Assembly: GCF_042453785.1 (NCBI RefSeq)
Contig: NC_091670.1
Span: 38,389,501-38,453,500, forward strand
Length of the DNA stretch: 64,000 bases
Direction: 5' to 3'
DNA from: Malus domestica
Taxonomy: Eukaryota > Streptophyta > Magnoliopsida > Rosales > Rosaceae
How positions within the stretch are numbered: the stretch's first letter is position 1; every line of letters starts with the position of its first letter. Positions 45,305 to 55,700 of the stretch are shown in pieces. Below the pieces are notes generated by a model. The model was not told the origin of the DNA. It made no database searches and saw nothing but the letters and a program-made list of their open reading frames with translations. Made by a program: the position numbers and the translations under genes.

Positions 45305-47458
45305 CTACAAAACAGGCACGGAAATGGACAGCGGCACGGAGACCTCACCTACGAAACTCGAATCCCTATTCGCAGCTGAGTTACCTGCAAGTGCATATCC
45401 CACGCCGAGACCACCAAAATGCATTGCTGCAGCATTCTCACACCTTTGGAACACCCTAGCAAGAGAAGCTGCCTTTCTTCTTGCCCGCTTTGTACCAGTA
45501 AAAAGCAACGTCTGAAGTAACCCTGCCAAAGCTGGTGCCTTAACTACCATCTCAGTTGCAGCAGTTCCACCGCTTCGGCACAGCTCGAGCAAAGCTGCAA
45601 CTGCATTTTCTTTACCCCTTGGAGTCCCGCCACGCATCATTCCTATCAAACCTGCCACTGCCAGGTCCTCATTCGCCACCGCTTTTGCCCCAATAGGCTG
45701 CCTGACAACCAATGCCAATGCACCAGCTGCTTCCTCAGCAACCACTTCGTTTCCCAATGCACTGACAAGCGCTGTAACAGCCCCAGCCTCTATCATTCTC
45801 GTGCAATTTTCGGTGTGAGTAGACAGGTTATACAAAGCTGTCACGGCATCCTTCTTTCCTCTTGGGGTACCCTCTCTCAACAATCCTGCCAAAGCTTCGA
45901 TTCCCCCTTCCTCGTCCGCTATTCTCTTCTTATAGTCATGAACTGCAGATAGACTAAACAAAGTTGCTGCAGCATTCTCCCTCGCCTCAGTCGTGTGCCC
46001 AAACCTCAGAACATTAACAATGGACCCCAAACACCCTTCTTCGTCCATAATTCGGCTTTTGTTTTTATCATATATCGATAAGTTGAGCATCGCAGTCACA
46101 GAATTCTCTTGGGCCACAGAGTTTGGAGACGAGAGTAACTTACAAAGATGGGGAATTGCCCCAGCTTCCGCAATGAAAGCGCGGTTTTCTCTTCCTGTTT
46201 TTGCCAGCAATCGAATTTCACGAGCAGCTATAGTTTGTGCGCATGGTGATCCATCCTCCAGCCGTTGGATGAGAAGCCCCGCGGTCGCTTTGTTGGCTGC
46301 AACAGCAGCCTTAGAGGGAGAAGCAGCTGCAAAGCTGTCTGCTGATGCATATGCAGACTCTGGAGGGTCGTAAGGAATTCCATAAGCGGTGCACCACTGC
46401 ATGATCAAATTCCTCAAAGCCCGATTCGGAACCAGGCGAGTGCTGGGCAGCATTTGCCCTGTTTTCGGACAAGTACAATTCCCTTCTTCCAGCCACCTCG
46501 AAATTGAACTCCGATCATATGTCTGTCCTGTCGCAATGATCACTGGCTCTCTCATCAAATCCAATGATATGGGGCAGCAAAAGTCCTTCGGAATCGTTAT
46601 AAAAGTCTCCGCAATCTCCTGAGCAATCAACCCTTTTCGGGGCTTCCTCTGATTGTTCCCAATCCCCAATTCAACCTCGTCTTCTTCGAAACCGAAAAGC
46701 AAAAACCTGCAATACCGAGTGAATGCCACAAACCCATTAAGCACCGAAACGGTGGGCTCAACGTCACCTTCGTGGTTCACAATCTGCTCCTCCAAGAACT
46801 CGATTTCGTGCCGGCAACTCTTGGCGTCTCGAATCCCCAATCTTTCAACGAAAAACAACCACAAATCGGCCGAGTCAGGAACCCGGCCCTTCTCGAATTC
46901 GTCAAGGAACGAAAAGAACTGAACCCTTAATTCTTCATCTCCTTCTTCGATGAACAGCATCGCCCTCCTGGCCTGTCGCTGCAGGAGCTCAATCTGTTCC
47001 CTCACGTCCTCCCCCAATTCGACGTCATCCATCGGAAACACGTCCAAAAGGGTCGAAATTTCCTGATTCAAATCGTGAAAATGGCCGGAAATTGGATGGT
47101 TCTGAAGCAAAAGCCACAATTTACTTGACCGGGCGCAGTAATCGAGGAGTATTTTGGATCTGTATAGAAGCAAGTAGAGCTCTTTCAGGCAGATGACCGC
47201 CGTCCACGGCATAGCAGCCCCGGAGTCCCTCAGATACTCCAAGAGCACGAGAAAGATTTCGACTTTCCGCACCAGCGACCTCGAATTCCGCCGCTGGAAG
47301 GAGAAAGACTTGGCTGAGAAGGAGGAAACTATCTCGGCGGTGACCGAGACAAGGGTCTGTACAAGGGCCACGTCAGAGAGGTCAACCGGAGCTAAAAACG
47401 CCTCCAGAGAAGGTGACCTCCGCCGGCGCATCGATGAGAATATCGCCGCCGAAGCCAT
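45305..47458 (-). CDS. PUB17: U-box/ARM E3 ubiquitin ligase, PUB17-type
   Basis: An intronless gene of 717 residues, close to the usual PUB17 length. The start (MASAAIFSSMRRRRSPSLEAFLAPVDLS) is the characteristic PUB17/ACRE276 beginning, which fixes the ATG at 47458. Residues to about 270 form the UND domain (SRSLVRKVEIFLVLLEYL, LYLLLYRSKILLDYCA, CRHEIEFLEEQIVNHEGD). The U-box lies at about 289-362 (PKDFCCPISLDLMREPVI, GQTYDRSSISRWLEEG, CPKTGQ), which recruits an E2 enzyme. From about 395 to 690 are armadillo repeats (AREIRLLAK, GAIPHLCKLL, QENSVTAMLNLSIYDKNK, RGKKDAVTALYNLSTH, GTKRARRKAASLARVFQ) that bind substrates. The C-terminus is SVPLSISVPVL. PUB17 acts in the nucleus and cytoplasm and supports cell death in Cf- and R-gene immunity. 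No broken frame seen. Confidence 0.97.
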   Translation of the reverse strand: MASAAIFSSMRRRRSPSLEAFLAPVDLSDVALVQTLVSVTAEIVSSFSAKSFSFQRRNSRSLVRKVEIFLVLLEYLRDSGAAMPWTAVICLKELYLLLYRSKILLDYCARSSKLWLLLQNHPISGHFHDLNQEISTLLDVFPMDDVELGEDVREQIELLQRQARRAMLFIEEGDEELRVQFFSFLDEFEKGRVPDSADLWLFFVERLGIRDAKSCRHEIEFLEEQIVNHEGDVEPTVSVLNGFVAFTRYCRFLLFGFEEDEVELGIGNNQRKPRKGLIAQEIAETFITIPKDFCCPISLDLMREPVIIATGQTYDRSSISRWLEEGNCTCPKTGQMLPSTRLVPNRALRNLIMQWCTAYGIPYDPPESAYASADSFAAASPSKAAVAANKATAGLLIQRLEDGSPCAQTIAAREIRLLAKTGRENRAFIAEAGAIPHLCKLLSSPNSVAQENSVTAMLNLSIYDKNKSRIMDEEGCLGSIVNVLRFGHTTEARENAAATLFSLSAVHDYKKRIADEEGGIEALAGLLREGTPRGKKDAVTALYNLSTHTENCTRMIEAGAVTALVSALGNEVVAEEAAGALALVVRQPIGAKAVANEDLAVAGLIGMMRGGTPRGKENAVAALLELCRSGGTAATEMVVKAPALAGLLQTLLFTGTKRARRKAASLARVFQRCENAAAMHFGGLGVGYALAGNSAANRDSSFVGEVSVPLSISVPVL

Positions 47459-47696
47459 GAAGATTTTGAAGAAACAAGCAACTGGGCAGAGTCAAATATC
47501 CTCGAAGAATCCAAAGCCTCTGGCTTTGATTGGCGGTTTTGTACAATCTTCGAAGGGAATGAAATGGGATTGTTTGGGAAATTGTATAAATGGTGGGGGA
47601 CGATTCCGCGTTGCAAAAGCGGACCCGGGCGACTCGGATGACTCAGTGGATTTCCGAAAAGTAGGAGGAGGACTTTGGTGTTTGTCTTCTCCTCTC

Positions 47697-47706
47697 TTTA
47701 TATTTT
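47697..47706 (-). promoter_or_regulatory. TATA-like box upstream of PUB17
   Basis: The minus strand reads AAAATATAAA about 240 bases upstream of the start codon, in a plausible position for a TATA box with a leader of about 200 bases. Not proven. Confidence 0.4.
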
Positions 47707-49722
47707 GTTCCACCAATTTCTAGGAAAGGAGGGGCTTTGACTGAGAGGAGAGAGAATGAGAGGAGAGAGAGGATTCAATTGAATTTAAAATATGAGTTAA
47801 TATTTTGGAGAGACTCCTGTGCAGCGTTCGATGCTGTAGCAGCAGGCAGTAATAATATTATAAAGTTTAACGAAAAGCTTTTGATATAATTTATTTTAAT
47901 AAAAATTAATTCTAATATTATTTATCTTGTTTTTATAATTAAAATTCAAAATTTTTAAATAATTTTCTTCAGATTTCTTAATAATATAGATGCCCAAAGT
48001 CCACATTTCCTCTTTGTTTTTGTTGTTGTCGGCATTGCTGCTGGTTTCCGTGACCAAAAAGGACACGTATTTCTTCCGGTTTACTTACTTCTTTGGACTT
48101 TGGATTCTTATGAAGTCATCCACCGTAACAGGGACTCCAAGGTGGGAGAGGAATCTCCATGTTACACGTATATTCTTATGGTTGTGTTTCGTGTCAATAA
48201 TATTACTCTCGTTCTTTTAGAATTTTACGGTTTAGTAAAATTATAATTCTTTATCGTTCGATCAATCTAATAACCGAGAAAAAAGTAAAATAATAAGGTT
48301 GAATTAAACCGTTATTTTCTTTCCGCGTTGTATTGAGATTGAAAGGGAGTTAGTCCACAAGTTTCTTAGACCATAGGATTCAAGAAAACATGATTGCCAA
48401 TGACTTAATGGTATGAATATCATATGAAAAGAAACTATGTATTGTATTAGTGACACAAGAAGTCACAGTAATAATGCATCGTATCATGAAAATCATTTTT
48501 TTTAAATGTAAAACATCAAAGCGGTTCTTCGGTGTTTTTCAAAACTAATCAATGTTAAATAGAAAATTTAAGATTAATGTTGTCGTATTATTGATTTAGA
48601 TCTTATCCTGAGGTGTAGGTGAGTCATTGTGCATTGTCCCATTATTTATGTGAAGAACATAATTTCTCATTGAATTTGGCTGCCATTTTTGGATTCCTTT
48701 CCTTCAATTGAAGCCCACAGTTTTTGCGATCACCCTAAATTTCCCTATCACATAACGTCATCACCCACCTCTTATATCAATTTTATGTGGAGGTTGTTAT
48801 GAATGTTATCTGCGTATATTTGGAATGGCAGCACGTATACAGTCTAGAATATGGTAGTTGTCTTATAAAAGAAAATACGAATTGATAAATACAAAAAAAG
48901 CATACGTTGTTAAATTTCGCATACGTAAGAGGATCATACGGAAGTAAATTCTCTTTACGTTCAGATCTCTCTTTATTCAAGTGGTACTTTGTCTCTACGT
49001 GTTTTTCTAAGATTTCTTTTTCAGTTATGACCTATAAAGTCGGGATTCCAAAATTCAAAAACCGAACCCTGAGTTGTAAGTTCTAAATGGTCGTATCTTG
49101 ACGCAGTTGAACATCTCATTTGAATGACAAAACATCATTGATTTTTCGACGTGAAATGTTGGTCGCATATATTCTCATAATTTTTTTTTCTTTCTCATTT
49201 GTCCTACCTTGATTAATGGTGTACACTCTACAAGTGTAGGTACATGTGAGTTGATTCTTTGGTGGCCAAAAAGCACATACTATGGAGGAGGACCAAAGAG
49301 ACAACAGAATCTACTTCCAATCTAACGGATGGTCATTTTCAATGTGTTCATAAACACCATATGCATTCATAAGCGGAGGACACTCGAAAATAAAAATTCT
49401 CAGCTTATATTATAACATTTGACATATTGAACCGTGTTCCTGACACTCCAAAATTTGAATGGAGTAGTATGTTGGGTATGAGGAGTAAACTGTAATTGCA
49501 AGAGTATTGCATGATTGCTTTGCTCAAAGTAAAGGTAGGTGTAAAATAAGCAAGCATCGGCATCGGACTTGATTCAAGGGTTGACTACTTAAAGCTGTGG
49601 GGGCCACGCATCTTTCAGGCGCGTTGAACTTTGGGGATTATTATTTGGATAATATTAATACTTATATTATTAGTTGGGCATCAAGGAGCCTGCGTTTTAT
49701 GTCCACGCTGGCAAATTTGACT
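47707..49722. other. Spacer with one possible secreted-type ORF
   Basis: AT-rich. A stretch at about 47860-47990 (agtttaacgaaaagctttt) is a weak relative of the repeat at about 62260-62400. A 76-codon ORF at 47990-48220 opens with a signal-like hydrophobic run but has no family resemblance. No gene supported. Confidence 0.4.
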
Positions 49723-49730
49723 AAAACGTC

Positions 49731-49952
49731 TGGACTTGGATTGTCTGCCCTCTTAGTTATGATGCCCTTCCATGCCCTTCTATTTTGTGCGGTCACGGTT
49801 AAGCCACGTCAATATTTTATATTAATTTTTTAATAAGATAATAAGACAAAAAATAATAAAAATATAAAATATTGACGTAGCTTAACCGTGACCGCACAAA
49901 ATAAGAGGGCATGGAAGGGCACCACAACTAGGAGGGCAGACAATCCAAGTCA
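49731..49952. mobile_element. Foldback MITE, 222 bp, 8-bp target duplication
   Basis: Long near-perfect arms (acttggattgtctgccctc, cttccatgccct, ttttgtgcggtcacggttaa, ccacgtcaatattttatatt) are repeated in reverse complement. aaaacgtc flanks both ends (49723-49730 and 49953-49960). The hairpin would be very stable. No coding capacity. Confidence 0.75.
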
Positions 49953-50028
49953 AAAACGTCCAACACACAAGTTGACGAAACAGAAGCCACGAACAGACTC
50001 ACCCTACAAAAGTGAAAGTACAACCACG

Positions 50029-50110
50029 AGCACGTAGTCTAATAGTAAATGACGGATTACGAGATTTTTTTAAAATAAAAAATTAGAGATTTCGGGTTCG
50101 AAACCCATTG
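50029..50110 (+). repeat. Possible SINE fragment
   Basis: A B-box-like GGGTTCGAAACCC near 50094 follows a tRNA-like segment (agcacgtagtctaatagta). No poly-A tail or target duplication seen. Confidence 0.3.
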
Positions 50111-50529
50111 TTGACGTGGAGCTTTGGATTTTGATTTCTCATTATTAAACTATAATTTTGTGGCATTTTTCAGTAATTTTGACCATTCTATATCCAACAC
50201 CTAGTACCTCATCCAATAATGTACGTATAAAATTTCAAATCAGTTTTTTTTTTTTTTAATATGAGTAATACTCGAGTAGGAGAAATTGAACTCGGAACCC
50301 CAAATGCAAGTATGAATAATGTTAACAAACTAACTTACAAGTCTTCAAGTATAAATTAGTTTCAAAATCTAATCATTTCAAGATTATCTTTCAACACAAT
50401 TTAAATGAAAAGTATATAAACAATAATTTCACAATATGGTCGCACAACATTATCAATTTTCTCATTTTTTAGATGATTATACGTATATAAAGGCTAAAAT
50501 TTGCTTTTATACCTTACACTGAGTGGTAA

Positions 50530-51483
50530 GGCCATCTTCATTCGAATGAAGGTCAAAAGGCTCCCCTTAGCCTTATAGCCCTGCAATGAATTATATACTA
50601 ATGAACAATGTTAGACCATATTTTATACTATCTCCAACCGATGGGGCTAAAGGGTCATAGGCCAAACATAGTCCTTTGACAAAAAAACCATCTCCAAACC
50701 GAGAGGGTCAAAGGGCCATAGACCAAACATAATTTATTATTTTAATTAAATTAATATGGTTAATTAAATTAAACTACCATATTAAAATAAGGTTTTCAGA
50801 CAAATATTGAGTGTCACTTGTCGCCAAATGAATAAGCATCCGAATTTTTAATCTTTATATAATCTCAATAATTTTTTGAATATGATTTCGAGTAACACGT
50901 GTCACTATCGTGAGTAACTCTCTAGATTTCTTATCTTTATGTAATCTCAATAATTTTTCGGATATGATTTCGAGTGACACATGTCGCTAAAGTGAGTAAC
51001 ACTCCAGATTTCTTATCTTTATGTAATCTTAATAATTTTTCGGATAGGATTTTGAGTGCCACATGTCGAGATATAATTGGTTGTGCAAAATTTAGATAGG
51101 ATTGTTATCTACGTGGCACTTCTTGTCTTCAGTTTTCAATGTTGTAGGTATTTATAGGAAGAAAAACAAAATCTAATTCCAACATTAACCTGACAGCAGT
51201 ATGACATTAGCTAGCTGACATCATGCTGACACAAGTAGCTGTTGGCATTCAAATTGGCTGAGCTGGAGGGCTGGCAAAATGTCAAGCTTGACATTCTGGC
51301 TCTGGAGGGCTAGTTGGCTAGCTGGATGTCTGGAAATGGCCAGCTCGCTGACATGATTTGGGGGTTTGGACATGGTGGGGCCCACTAGCCCTTTGGCCTA
51401 TCCCTCGGTTGGAGACGGTTTTCGTGTCATTCCGAGTTATTTTTAGCCTTATGGCCCTTTGACCGGATCGGTTAGAGATGGCC
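50530..51483. mobile_element. PIF/Harbinger-like non-autonomous element with internal 82-bp repeats
   Basis: The ends GGCCATCTTCATTCG and (from the right) GGCCATCTCTAACCG are inverted repeats flanked by TAA at 50527-50529 and 51484-51486. A second terminus-like motif (tatctccaaccgatgggg) near 50630 suggests a nested copy. No transposase frame. An internal repeat array lies at about 50800-51075. Confidence 0.65.
50800..51075. repeat. About 3.4 copies of an 82-bp tandem repeat inside the Harbinger-like element
   Basis: Units are aligned at tatgatttcgagt near 50881 and 50963 and taggattttgagt near 51045, each followed by acacgtgtcac-like sequence and ctttatgtaatc. A partial unit precedes them. 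The spacing is 82 bases. Confidence 0.75.
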
Positions 51484-51486
51484 TAA

Positions 51487-52733
51487 GTTTTTTCTTGTTA
51501 CTTGAAGAGAATGAAATAGCTGGCTAAAATCGTATGTTATCTCGATAGCACTTATTCGAATTCTCCTCTCTTCTGGTTAGACTATAAGTTAGAATATTGT
51601 CATGTCAAAATGAGAAAATACAAGTGGTAGAAAATGAAGCGAATTACAACCATAATTTTCTAGAAAGTAACATAAACGAAAGGAAAACAAAGGGAGAAAA
51701 GGCTTCGGCTTTTATTCTAAAAAGAAAAAAATTTGAAAGAATTATATAAGTAATGAGTAATCAAGCATTATACACCGGGCCGTATTTCCGACTCCGAAAA
51801 ATTTCTCGGTTGTGATTCATCTCTTATACCAAATTCAAACAGACCGAACACGGAGTTTGAAAGTGTGACTGACTGAAAGATAATACTGCCCATTACTTGA
51901 CCAAACGCCAATTGGGTCAAGAATTTAGCATTAATTTAAGCGAGGGGGAGAGAGAGCGAGATGCCGAACAAAACGACTGCGACTCGAGAGTCCATGGATT
52001 CATACCAGAACCGTTGACAAATACTGCAAAAAATAACAGCTCTTCATGCTGCTTTTGGAGTAGAAGTAGGGTTCAATCAAAACAACTATTTACAAACAAT
52101 TAAAAGTTAACGATAACAGTTAATTTATAATAATCAAGATTCGTGTTCATTTAAATATGTTTATTAGTTGGTTAAAAGCATTTACTTCTGCAGTGACGAT
52201 TTGGCATCCACTTGCTCCCCTATATCGCTTGTGTAAATAGAAAGAATTTTGCCTTTAATCAAATTTCAAAAATTTCAATTATCTATAGGGCTGACGAGGG
52301 CCTAACAAACTGATAGCTCTAAAACAACATGACGTTGTTGTTGATAATTGTATTATTGCTTAGGTATTGATTCATGTGTTTTTTTCTTATTTGATAGCAC
52401 ATCACATGATTTGCAAATTGAGAATGCTAAGAGGACTAAAAAAAGTGAGACTCTCCATACTCTTTGGCACCTCATGTTTTTTATAAGATTGACATGAAAA
52501 TTGACGTTAAACTGTGAAGTGGAGGAAGGAATGGTAAAAAGTAAATCGAAACTTGCATAAGTTTGAAAAAAAAAAAAAAAAAAAAAGTTTCCCTACATCT
52601 TTTCATGAAATATCACTTTTATTCAATGTAAAGGAAATAAATTGAGCTAGTAATCTGAATGAAAATGGCTAAATACAAGAAATGCAGATGAGGTTGTATA
52701 GACCCTTTAAAGCTATAGCCAAAACTATCTCTC
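51487..52733. other. Spacer downstream of the STICHEL-like gene
   Basis: Contains a partial gagaaatgctaag-family MITE (about 52422-52515) and a poly-A run (about 52567-52586). No gene seen; the ORF at 51897-52103 has no domain. Confidence 0.45.
52422..52515. repeat. Partial MITE copy, gagaaatgctaag family
   Basis: gagaatgctaagaggac, then gtgagactctccatactc, cacctcatg and gacgttaaactgtga match the copies around 32-33 kb. Only one arm is present. Confidence 0.5.
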
Positions 52734-55700
52734 TTATGCTACCCTTGGAGACCTTGAAGACAGACACTTTCCGCAGGACACAAGCTTCAGTAACGAATGC
52801 GGTCTTCGTGCCCGTATCTTCAACCGCGAAAGCTGCATGTGAAATACATTCGTAAGTTTCATCTTCAAATCGACCACCATGGCGATTAAAAATGATGCAA
52901 CGATAGACCCGAGCATTATATAGGTAGTGTTTAGTTAGTATTCATTTTCTCCATCAACGGCGTTTTCGTAGAATTGTATATCTAAGTTGTATGGCATGAG
53001 GAGTAAACTTTAGCTCTAAAAATGACGAGTAAGGCCCGGGCGAGGCATGTCAGCCTGCTCAGAAATTTCATTGCAAGAATACTGAGATTTTAGAAAAATT
53101 ACCCTTCGACGAGTTACTCTAGATGCTTTCCAGCAAAGCAAACTTCTCGAACGAGATTCCAGTCTCCTGTGATTTAGAAAGAATCAGTACGATTTCAAAT
53201 AAAAAGAACTAATCAAGAGTATAAGATATTGAAGCTTATGAAATAACCTTGTACAACCAACTATATGTCCTAACTTACAAGTTACTTGAAACGAAAAGAT
53301 GAAGTAAACGGAATTGCGCTACTTACAAATTATCTTGTTCGAGCTTTTCAGCAATAGAAACAGCTTTGCGTTGTGACCATCCACTGCGTTGCGACTCTGA
53401 CTGCTGAATTACATGTGCAAGGGACACCTTGCTCCTGACAATGCTTTGATTCTGACTTTGTTGTTTTTCTGGAATTATCGCCATGGTTGATTTCTTTTGG
53501 TTATGCATTTGACCACCACCCTTGGTTTCCCTAGGAGAAGCAGCTACTTCAACAATTTCACTCGTCCCCATTTCACAGGTATCATGGGCCACGAGCTGGG
53601 CATCGGTGGTGACTGCATTTTCATCTCTAATATGGGATGAACCATCCTTTGAAGCTGGTATAATAATAGGCATCTGAGCCCATTCTTTACTATTTCTTTT
53701 TGATTCGCATCTAATTTCAATTGTCAGGGGAGACCCTAGAACAATCTCAAATGCCTGCAAAATCTGCGTTCTGAACTTCTCAGCGGTAGATTTAGTCATA
53801 TGCGAAGAGAACATCAACTGCGCGGTGGGAGCTGCAAAAGAAGGGAAACATGTCAAAGGATTACTAATGTGTTGATATTTGATTAGAATAGCTATGATCA
53901 ATTCACTTTAAGCATATAAGTATCTCGTTACGGAAAAGTAGTGGCATCGGAGCAAATTGAGAGTTCTTAGCAAGTTTCTGAAAGATAGAATGTCATGTAC
54001 TTAATTCAACTTTGTGTCCATGTCTAAGGATCCATAACCCAAACCACTGCTACCGGTATTGCATAGGAGACTGACATAAATCACGAAAGGATAAATGTGT
54101 GTATGCACTCGTTTATTAAGTAGAGTAAATTGTTGCTATGGTCCCTTAACTTTAGCTCAATTGGAGCAATGGTCCCTCAACTAAAAATTCATTACCATTG
54201 GTCCCTCAACTCATCAAAACATGCAGCTATGGTCCCTCAACTAAAAATCCATTACATTGGTCCCTCAACTTTAATTCAACTGGAGAAATGGTCCCTTAAC
54301 TTTAACCCAATTGTAGCAATGGTCCTTCCAACATAACTCTTTTTGACAAAAAATTTGACGTAATTGACGAAAATGACCATAATTATACACTTTGATGAGT
54401 TGAGGGACCCTAATTATATAAATGGTTATTCCAACATAACTTATTTTGACAAAATTTTGACGAAATTGATGAAAATGACTATAGCTACACATTTTGATAA
54501 GTTGAGGGACCAATGGTAATGAATTTTTAGTTGAGGGACCATTGCTACAATTTACTCTATTAAGTATTAAATGGGCCATAAAGGTCATTTACAAAAGATA
54601 AGTTATTGCATACCTGCACCAAAACTGACTGAGGTCAGCTTCCCTTCTTGGTACAAAAATTCTTTAATTCGATTATACGGAATTTTCTCAAGCACCTCCA
54701 ACCAAATTTCTTCAATTCCTTTATGGCTTTTGCCATGGATTTGCTTCCCCTTTACCCTGACCATTTCAGCAGAGCCTGTGGCCGTCTGTTGAGAAGCCAT
54801 ACCCGAAGCAGCATGACGTTTTCTATCTGAAATCATACCTTTCCCAGAACTTACAGAATTTCTAACGTTAATTGGCAGACCTTTCTCATAATTTGGCATC
54901 CCACCTTGTTCACTATCTTTCCTGACAGCACTCCTTCCGCCCACATTATTTAAGGCCAAGGGACTGTGATGGAAACTTGCGTTTCCAGAAGAACTAGGCA
55001 GCATATACTGTTGATCAGGAGCAAGTTGGAGTAGTGCAGCTGTTAGCCATGTTAACTTGTCATTTGACATCCTCAATTGTTTCTCAGCCTCAGATAAAGT
55101 TTTCAAAGCTTGACGCAATTTCTCCATGTCTTCCTTCGATACTGCAACCAGTTTATTCGTTTTTCAGTTGACTAAAAAAGAGTGTCACAAAAAAGGCAAG
55201 AATCAACAGGAATTAGCCATTTGATTTCAAAGGGCAAGGGTTTTCAATGTCTATTTAAGGCGGTTTCCATAAGGGCATAACACATAACCAAAAGTAGTTC
55301 AAGCATGTTAAAATTACGGTGAAGACTGAACGAAGAAAAATGACTTGTATGAAATGCTCAGTTACAGATATTTGGAAACAGAATATGAACATCGTTGACA
55401 TAATTTATTAATGAAAAAATGGATTACTCAATTAATCTAGTAAATTTTTCAACTCACATGGTTGGTTACGAAAGAACTTCCTTCTACGCCTTTCTTTTCT
55501 ATAATCATAGCTGCCAGCAAGTATATCTGTAATTACCGTTGCTAGTTGTGACATCAAGCCTACTGGATCAACACCAGTTTCCATTATCATTCTCAAATTC
55601 TTCACAGTATTAACTGTGTCTGCCGATAATGCTAAATCTAGAAGATCTATCAATTTCTCATCAGAGATAAGCCCGACCTGCAAAACATAGTCAAAATCTT

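Noticed and set aside
47990-48220. 76-codon ORF with a signal-like N-terminus
   Set aside because: Hydrophobic start only, no family resemblance, and AT-rich spacer context. Not enough to call a gene.
54571-54830. Short plus-strand ORFs over STICHEL-like exon 3
   Set aside because: Antisense shadows without domains.
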